DNA of 64,000 bases from Oceanobacter mangrovi (GTDB lineage: Bacteria; Pseudomonadota; Gammaproteobacteria; Pseudomonadales; Oceanobacteraceae): NCBI RefSeq assembly GCF_019740315.1, contig NZ_JAHXZR010000003.1, positions 62,001-126,000 on the forward strand. Reading direction: 5' to 3'. Both the position numbers and the translations under genes were made by a program. Under the pieces are notes generated by a model. The model worked only from the letters and a program-made list of their open reading frames with translations, searched no databases and was not told the DNA's origin. The first letter of the stretch is position 1. Every line of letters starts with the position of its first letter. Below are positions 58,299-64,000 of this stretch, in pieces.

Positions 58299-61022
58299 TT
58301 GGCGGATTCCCCTTCCAAACATCCAGTCATCAACGATCCGAATGCGGCGCTGGAAGCACAGAAATACGACAACCCGGTACCCAGCCGTGAGGCTTTGCTG
58401 GCATTTCTGGAGCAGGCCAATCGACCGCTGACTCATGAAGAGGTCTGTGAGGCGCTGGCTGAAACCGAGGAAGAGCGGGTTGAAGCCCTGCGACGGCGAC
58501 TGATCGCCATGTGTCGTGACGGCCAGCTGATGAGCAACCGTCGCAACCAGTTTTTCCCGCTGGAAAAAGTCGATCTGATCACCGGTATGGTGATGGGTCA
58601 CAAGGACGGCTTTGGTTTTGTTCTGCGTGACGGTGATGATGACATTTACCTGTCCAACCGTCAGATGCGCAAGGTCTTTCACGGCGACAAGGTAGCTGTG
58701 CAGATCCTTGGCCTCGACCGTCGTGGTCGGCCGGAAGGCAAGATTGTGCAGATCCTTGAACGCAACACCAAACAGCTGGTGGGGCGTTATTTCGATCAGG
58801 CTGGTGTTGGCGTGGTGCAGCCGGACAACAAGCGAGTCAGCCTCGAAGTGCTGATTCCGCCAGAAGGTCGTAATGGTGCCGAGCACGGCCAGTTTGTGGT
58901 AGTCGACATCACCCAGCAACCAAATCCGGGTGGCATGCCACTGGGCAAAGTGGTTGAAATTCTGGGCGAGCACCTGGCGCCGGGAATGGAAATTGAAGTC
59001 GCTATTCGCAGCCATGACATTCCCCACGAGTGGAACGATGCAGTACTGAGCGAAACCGACGCCATCCCCTACGAAGTGGCCGAAGCCGACAAACAGTACC
59101 GGGTCGACCTGCGCCACCTGCCGTTTGTTACCATCGACGGTGAAGACGCCCGCGACTTCGACGATGCCGTGTTCTGTGAGCAGAACAAGAAAACCGGTGG
59201 CTGGCGCTTGTACGTAGCCATCGCCGACGTTTCCCATTACGTCAAACCAGCGACGGCACTGGATATCGAAGCTCATGGCCGTGGTAACTCGGTATATTTC
59301 CCCGGCTTTGTGGTGCCGATGCTGCCGGAGAAACTCTCCAACGGCCTCTGCTCGCTGAACCCGAACGTTGACCGTCTGGTGATGGTCTGTGAGATGACCA
59401 TTTCCAAAGCCGGTAATATCTCCGGCTACAAGTTTATGGAAGGCATCATCCACTCTCATGCACGGCTGACCTACAACAAGGTCTGGTCGATGCTGCAGCA
59501 GCCAATCACCGACGAAGGCCAGGCCTGGCGTGATCATTACGCCGAACTGGTGCCGTATATCGACAACCTGTACGGCTTGTTCAAACTGCTGCGTGGCAAG
59601 CGTGAAGAGCGCGGTGCGATGGACTTTGATTCCGTCGAAACCCGCATCCAGTTCGACTCTGAACGCAAGATTCAGGAAATCGTACCGACCGAACGTAACG
59701 ACGCCCACATGCTGATCGAAGAATGCATGCTGGCCGCTAACGTCTGTACGGCGACCTTCCTGCAGAAATACGAAGTGCCTTGCCTGTACCGGGTACACGC
59801 CGGTCCAAGTGCCGAAAAACTCGAGAACCTGCGCTCGTTCTTGGGTGAAATGGGGCTGTCGATCAACACCGGCAAGGCCGACCCGCATCCCAAAGACTAT
59901 CAGGCGTTACTTGAACAGATCAGCGAGCGGCCGGATTCCCACCTGATCCAGACGGTATTGCTGCGTTCCCTGAGCCAGGCGGTTTATCAGCCTGATAACC
60001 AGGGCCACTTTGGTCTGGCCTACAAGGCCTACACCCACTTCACCTCACCGATTCGTCGTTACCCGGACTTGCTGGTACACCGGGCGATTCGCAGCGTGAT
60101 TCGTTCCGAGCTGCCATGCAGTAATGCGGTACGGGTAGACGGTGCCGGCCTGCTGGCCAAGCCAGGCATCTATCCATACGACATGGCGCAGATCATTTCG
60201 CTGGGCGAGCACTGCTCAATGACCGAACGCCGCGCCGATGATGCCACCCGTGACGTTACCGATTTCCTCAAGTGTGAATACATTCAGGATCGCGTTGGTG
60301 AAGTCTTTGAAGGGGTGATCTCAGCGGTAACCGGCTTTGGTTTGTTCGTTGAACTGAAAGACGTCTATGTCGAAGGCCTGGTGCATATCTCCTCGCTCGG
60401 CAACGACTATTACCACTTTGACGCCGTCAAACACCGTTTGACGGGCGAACGTACCCGGCGCAGTTTCCGTCTTGGCGACTCGCTGTGGGTGATGGTCACC
60501 GGGGTGGATCTGGACGAGCGCAAGATCGACTTTGAAATGGCCACTGCGCCGTCTGGCTCCAAACGCGCCAGCTTACCGGAACCGGCACGATTGCCACGCA
60601 AGCGGGTGGCGACACCGGCAGGCGTTGAAGAAAGCACCTTGCGTCCGGGTAAAAAGCCGTCGACTCGCAAAGCGCCGACCAGCCGCACCCGCGCTGACAT
60701 GGGCAAGGCTGTTGATCCGATGACTGGCGAACTGGTCGATGTGATCGCTGACGACCGTCCCTTCGGACCGAAAAAAGCCGGTCAGAAACGCAAGCCAGCC
60801 AAGAAAGCTGGCGCCCGTAAAGCGGCTCCGGCTGGTACCAGCAAGAGTGCTGCTGCCGGAGCTACTGGTGATAGTACCGCAGCGGCCAGCAAAAAGTCCG
60901 ACAAGAAAAAGCCCAGCAAACGGCAGAAGCTGAATGCCAAAAAAGCCGCACCAGCGAAAGCTGCGGCGGGTAAGAAAAAAGCCGCTCGCAAGAGCAGCAA
61001 GCCGAAAAAAGCCGCCAAATAA
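58299..61022 (+). CDS. rnr: Ribonuclease R
   Basis: 3'-to-5' exoribonuclease for structured RNA, 907 residues. N-terminal helix-turn-helix and cold-shock domains, the RNB catalytic domain with DGEDARDFDDAV, and an S1 domain (GVISAVTGFGLFVEL) are complete. A Lys/Ala/Ser-rich tail of about 150 residues follows, longer than in E. coli. The start is TTG at 58299 (M-ADSPSKHPVINDPN) with aagga eight bases upstream; no suitable ATG is present. rlmB follows on the same strand after 69 bases. Confidence 0.94.
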   Translation: MADSPSKHPVINDPNAALEAQKYDNPVPSREALLAFLEQANRPLTHEEVCEALAETEEERVEALRRRLIAMCRDGQLMSNRRNQFFPLEKVDLITGMVMGHKDGFGFVLRDGDDDIYLSNRQMRKVFHGDKVAVQILGLDRRGRPEGKIVQILERNTKQLVGRYFDQAGVGVVQPDNKRVSLEVLIPPEGRNGAEHGQFVVVDITQQPNPGGMPLGKVVEILGEHLAPGMEIEVAIRSHDIPHEWNDAVLSETDAIPYEVAEADKQYRVDLRHLPFVTIDGEDARDFDDAVFCEQNKKTGGWRLYVAIADVSHYVKPATALDIEAHGRGNSVYFPGFVVPMLPEKLSNGLCSLNPNVDRLVMVCEMTISKAGNISGYKFMEGIIHSHARLTYNKVWSMLQQPITDEGQAWRDHYAELVPYIDNLYGLFKLLRGKREERGAMDFDSVETRIQFDSERKIQEIVPTERNDAHMLIEECMLAANVCTATFLQKYEVPCLYRVHAGPSAEKLENLRSFLGEMGLSINTGKADPHPKDYQALLEQISERPDSHLIQTVLLRSLSQAVYQPDNQGHFGLAYKAYTHFTSPIRRYPDLLVHRAIRSVIRSELPCSNAVRVDGAGLLAKPGIYPYDMAQIISLGEHCSMTERRADDATRDVTDFLKCEYIQDRVGEVFEGVISAVTGFGLFVELKDVYVEGLVHISSLGNDYYHFDAVKHRLTGERTRRSFRLGDSLWVMVTGVDLDERKIDFEMATAPSGSKRASLPEPARLPRKRVATPAGVEESTLRPGKKPSTRKAPTSRTRADMGKAVDPMTGELVDVIADDRPFGPKKAGQKRKPAKKAGARKAAPAGTSKSAAAGATGDSTAAASKKSDKKKPSKRQKLNAKKAAPAKAAAGKKKAARKSSKPKKAAK

Positions 61023-61091
61023 GCGCGGCTGAGATAACCCGGTGGCCAGTCTGCTGGCCGCTACTCCCTAATCGAACACCTGGAAGAATGC

Positions 61092-61829
61092 ATGAAACTC
61101 GAAGCCGTCTATGGACTCCACGCCGTAACCACATTGCTGCAACGCAGCCCGGATCAGGTGGTGGAAGTCTGGGTACAAAAAGGCCGCCTCGACCAGCGAA
61201 TGGAGCGGGTGCTGGACGAAGCCCAGCAACAGGGAGTGGCCATTCGTGAAGCCGATAAAGGGCTGCTGAACCAGAAAGTCGACGGCAACCATCAGGGCGT
61301 GATTGCCTTCCGTAAACCGATTCAGCAGGCCAGTGAACGCAACCTGCCGGATATTCTCGACAAGATCGAAGGCACGCCATTTATCCTGATTCTGGATGGG
61401 GTTACCGATCCGCATAACCTCGGCGCCTGTATTCGCACCGCCGATGCTGCTGGTGTGCAGCTGGTCATTGCGCCGAAAGACAAATCTGCGCCGCTCAATG
61501 CGACTGCTGCCAAGGTTGCCTGTGGTGCTGCCGAAGTGGTGCCTTACGTACAGGTCACCAATCTGGCGCGTACCATGAAAGAACTGCAGGAACGGGGTAT
61601 CTGGATCATCGGCACTGCCGGTGAAGCGCAAGCCTCTGTCTATCAGCAGGATCTGAAAGGCCCGCTGGCACTGGTGATGGGCGCGGAAGGTTCCGGTATG
61701 CGTCGACTGACCCGCGAACACTGCGATCACCTGATCAATATTCCGATGGCTGGTGAAGTCAGCTCGGTCAACGTTTCCGTAGCGACCGGTATCTGTCTGT
61801 TTGAAGCCGTGCGTCAGCGCAGTTTGTAA
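61092..61829 (+). CDS. rlmB: 23S rRNA Gm2251 2'-O-methyltransferase
   Basis: SPOUT-family TrmH-type enzyme, 245 residues. The L30e-like N-terminal domain is followed by motifs [26 protein letters not shown] and [15 protein letters not shown] that form the knot and SAM site. rnr-rlmB is a standard pair. ATG at 61092. Confidence 0.97.
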   Translation: MKLEAVYGLHAVTTLLQRSPDQVVEVWVQKGRLDQRMERVLDEAQQQGVAIREADKGLLNQKVDGNHQGVIAFRKPIQQASERNLPDILDKIEGTPFILILDGVTDPHNLGACIRTADAAGVQLVIAPKDKSAPLNATAAKVACGAAEVVPYVQVTNLARTMKELQERGIWIIGTAGEAQASVYQQDLKGPLALVMGAEGSGMRRLTREHCDHLINIPMAGEVSSVNVSVATGICLFEAVRQRSL

Positions 61830-61854
61830 CTGCGTCTGAAGGTTTGCAGAGACC

Positions 61855-61882
61855 AAAAAGCGAGCTCAAGGCTCGCTTTTTT
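61855..61882. terminator. Bidirectional terminator after rlmB
   Basis: agcgagc/gctcgct with a five-base loop, five A before and a run of T after; shared with the convergent outer-membrane protein gene. Confidence 0.9.
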
Positions 61883-61900
61883 ATGGTTGTCAGTGAGGGC

Positions 61901-62722
61901 TTAGAAGCGGTAACCCACGGCACCAATATATTCATCGTAATAGAAGGTCTGGCTGGCGCGGTCGCTACTGTCCGGGCTGGTCAGGATGTCATCCATATCG
62001 GCATAACCGTATTTGCCGATAAAGCGCACAAACAGGCCTTTCCAGAGGTTGGCTTCAACGCCGATTTTCACCAGCGTGCTGTAACCGGCGACGTGCCATT
62101 CGTCGTTACGCACACCACTCATCAGTTTGACGTTGCTCTTCGGGTAAAGAATACCGGCTCCGCCACCGACAAACAGGGCGATGTCCATGTCTTCGCCGAA
62201 TTGCAGCAGCGGCAGGAACACTTCGGTTTCCAGTGACAGCTGGTTAAAGCCATCGGTGTGCTCAAAGGTCAGGAAGTCATCGGTCAGCTGTTTCTGTTCC
62301 GGCGCCGGGTCGGTTTTTTCATAACCGCTGCGGTTGTTGGTGCCAGTCATGGTGACCACCTGGTTCTGATCCATCACATATTTCATGTGGTCCCAGCCGA
62401 GCGACAGTGCCCAGTTGTCCTGCACAAAATAGCCAAACCGCCAGTTGTACTGCGGAATGGTCAGACGGCCCGGGTTCAGGTAGCTGTGGAATACCTGGGC
62501 AAAGCTGAATGGCGTCTGGCGATCACTGGCGCTGACGTTATGCAGAGTGAAGTCGTAGTCATCACCTTCAAAATGAATATCCGAGTCAGAGTAGGTGGCA
62601 TTGTTCCAGCCCCAGTAGCCATACCACTGGCCTTGCTGGCGCAGGTTGGTGTTCTGGCTGGCCTGACTGATGGCGGGCAGCAGGGACAAGCAAAAAATGA
62701 GCAGGGTTACAGCGGATTTCAT
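61901..62722 (-). CDS. Outer-membrane beta-barrel protein, function unknown
   Basis: 273 residues. A signal peptide ends near SQA-SQ. The mature chain has alternating aromatic/polar strands (WYGYWGWNN, WRFGYFVQDNWALSLGWDH, LFVRFIGKYGYAD) and ends in YRF, the terminal phenylalanine of barrel proteins. It resembles small OmpW/lipid A-modifying-size barrels only in outline; no catalytic motif was identified. ATG at 62722. Confidence 0.75.
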   Translation of the reverse strand: MKSAVTLLIFCLSLLPAISQASQNTNLRQQGQWYGYWGWNNATYSDSDIHFEGDDYDFTLHNVSASDRQTPFSFAQVFHSYLNPGRLTIPQYNWRFGYFVQDNWALSLGWDHMKYVMDQNQVVTMTGTNNRSGYEKTDPAPEQKQLTDDFLTFEHTDGFNQLSLETEVFLPLLQFGEDMDIALFVGGGAGILYPKSNVKLMSGVRNDEWHVAGYSTLVKIGVEANLWKGLFVRFIGKYGYADMDDILTSPDSSDRASQTFYYDEYIGAVGYRF

Positions 62723-63007
62723 GAAAGACCTGAATTCGGGTGCGGGTATTGATAGGGACGTGGATGTTATTACTTCATAAAGCGTAATGAAATGATCATT
62801 TATGGAACAGTTTGGTGTTCATGAGTCTGTTTCTGGCGGTTCTATGACGGGCTTCTCACTGTCTGGTCGCTGATTTCTGAATATCCGCCCGGCGGCTCAA
62901 TTCTTACGGAATTCTTAACATCTCCCTTTCCTGTCAGGACGGCTTCACCTGTCTGGATAACGTCTATCGTTACGACAGGGATTGTATCTTTTGTCAGGTG
63001 ATTTTCG
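62723..63007. other. Divergent intergenic region
   Basis: 285 bases between the barrel protein and the Hpt gene. AT-rich near 62760-62820. It holds short repeats of cctgtc (around 62931 and 62951). No clear promoter or gene was recognised. Confidence 0.4.
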
Positions 63008-63631
63008 ATGAACGCTCCTTCTGTACCAGTCGTTGTGGGTATTGACGCGGCTGCCGCACTGGAACGCATGAACCAGCGCCACGATCTGTTCTGGCGATTG
63101 CTGGGCAGCTTCCAGCAGCAATTGGCGACAGCGCCAGCGCAGTTACAGCAGCTCCTGCAGCAGGCTGATGCTGAAGCCCTGCGAGCCTGGTTGCACCAGC
63201 TCAAGGGCATGGCGGGCAATATGTGCGCCAGTGAGTTGTGGCAGCTGGTCAGCACCATGGAACAGCAGTTGAAGCAGCACAAGCCGCCGTCGTCGGCGCA
63301 GCTGACGGCGCTGGAAAACCTGCTCGCCAGTTTATTGGCCAGCACGGCTGCGGCACTTGAGGTACATGATCAACAACCGCCAACGGCAGCCGTGGTCAGG
63401 CCGGAAGAGGAGCTGCATGGCTTGCAGCTGGCGCTGCAGGAGGCTGCCGAGCTGATTCGCAAGGATTATGGCCGGGCCTTGCAGCAGATTGAGCAACTGG
63501 CGCCGGAGCTGCAGCAGGCGGGTATGCAAACCGAACTGCAAGCCTTGCTGGACTGCCTCTATGACTTTGATATCGACAGCAGCTGTGAGGCGATTGCCAA
63601 CCTGCTCACGCGTCTGGGGGACAATCAATGA
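63008..63631 (+). CDS. Hpt (histidine phosphotransfer) domain protein
   Basis: 207 residues, largely helical. The phospho-acceptor is His63 in WLHQLKGMAGNM, the Hpt signature. A second helical half (about 130-205) is Glu/Gln/Leu-rich and lacks such a histidine. The last four bases (ATGA) overlap the next gene, a receiver protein, so the two probably form one phosphorelay. No kinase is visible nearby. Confidence 0.82.
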   Translation: MNAPSVPVVVGIDAAAALERMNQRHDLFWRLLGSFQQQLATAPAQLQQLLQQADAEALRAWLHQLKGMAGNMCASELWQLVSTMEQQLKQHKPPSSAQLTALENLLASLLASTAAALEVHDQQPPTAAVVRPEEELHGLQLALQEAAELIRKDYGRALQQIEQLAPELQQAGMQTELQALLDCLYDFDIDSSCEAIANLLTRLGDNQ

Positions 63632-64000
63632 AAGCCCAGCCTCATATTTTATTGGTCGACGACAGCCGGGACGACATCGCCTTGCTGATGAATCAGCTGG
63701 TCGGCGAGTACCGGGTCAACGCAGTGTTGAGTGGTCAGGCCTGCCTGCAATGGCTGCAAGCCGGTGACTTGCCAAATCTGATCGTACTGGATGTGTCGAT
63801 GCCGGAGCTCGATGGTTACGAAACCTGTCGGGAGATCCGGTCGGACAGCCGCTACGACGATATTGATGTCATTTTTCTGTCGGCCAACACCAGCACCGAA
63901 GAAAAACTGATGGGGCTGGAAGCTGGTGCGGTGGATTACATCACCAAACCGTTCAACAGCCAGATCCTGCTTAACAAGATTCATAACTGCCTGCAGCGTC
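63628..64000 (+). CDS. Response regulator, N-terminal receiver (cut by window end)
   Basis: At least 124 residues, open at the right edge. The receiver domain has Asp11-Asp12, phospho-acceptor Asp55 in VLDVSMPELDG and Lys107 (TKPF). The output domain lies outside the window, so the effector (for example GGDEF) cannot be told. ATG at 63628 overlaps the Hpt gene by four bases. Confidence 0.88.
   Translation, partial: MKAQPHILLVDDSRDDIALLMNQLVGEYRVNAVLSGQACLQWLQAGDLPNLIVLDVSMPELDGYETCREIRSDSRYDDIDVIFLSANTSTEEKLMGLEAGAVDYITKPFNSQILLNKIHNCLQR

Noticed and set aside
58272-59888. 538-codon open frame antisense to rnr
   Set aside because: Opposite an intact RNase R with all domains; the translation is low-complexity His/Gln/Val-rich and matches no family.

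Overview
This window is chromosomal DNA from a gammaproteobacterium. The gene content and order fit the marine Oceanospirillales/Pseudomonadales area. This placement is inferred from synteny and is not a species identification. The left half has the Pseudomonas-like order mrcA / pilMNOPQ-aroK-aroB-(SPOR protein)-gltB-gltD-hemE. The right half has the Vibrio-like neighbourhood of the sodium-driven stator genes pomA-pomB divergent from xseB-ispA-dxs. No rRNA, tRNA, CRISPR array, integrase or intact insertion sequence was seen.

Layout. 1-0.7 kb: end of a GlcD-type FAD dehydrogenase. 0.8-3.3 kb: mrcA (PBP1a), divergent from pilMNOPQ (3.4-8.4 kb), which runs into aroK-aroB and a DamX-like SPOR protein. 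11.6-17.6 kb: gltBD glutamate synthase. 17.7-20.3 kb: a large Ig-like lipoprotein lying between gltD and hemE. 21.7-27.5 kb: a complete Mrp Na+/H+ antiporter operon with mrpA and mrpB fused. 27.5-31.8 kb: radA, metY, a six-helix membrane protein and rsmE. 31.9-34.2 kb: pomA-pomB followed by an unusual PilZ protein. 34.4-37.6 kb: xseB-ispA-dxs (isoprenoid supply). 37.7-40.2 kb: a histidine kinase and a response regulator with a degenerate HD-GYP output. Then come ribA, a membrane zinc peptidase, pgpA, a CheW-like protein with an inserted CZB zinc domain, priA and rpmE.

46-50 kb holds a GFA-family protein, a metallo-beta-lactamase-fold hydrolase, a periplasmic transglutaminase-like protein with two LPP20-type lipoproteins, and a SlyD-like isomerase. 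50.7-52.6 kb is hslVU behind a good sigma-32 promoter match. 52.6-57.6 kb looks like an accessory insert (a GcvT-family enzyme and two paralogous chemoreceptors) between hslU and its usual DUF971 neighbour, with near-identical copies of the hslU terminator on both sides of the GcvT gene. 58.3-61.8 kb is rnr-rlmB, then an outer-membrane barrel protein, an Hpt protein and a response regulator cut by the window end.

Themes. Sodium cycling (Mrp exporter, PomAB motor) and surface motility and signalling (type IV pili, PilZ, CZB/CheW, HD-GYP, two chemoreceptors, Hpt/receiver) recur through otherwise core metabolic and cell-wall genes. Many starts were moved to the Shine-Dalgarno-supported codon. 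Three genes (ribA, pgpA, rnr) appear to start with TTG.
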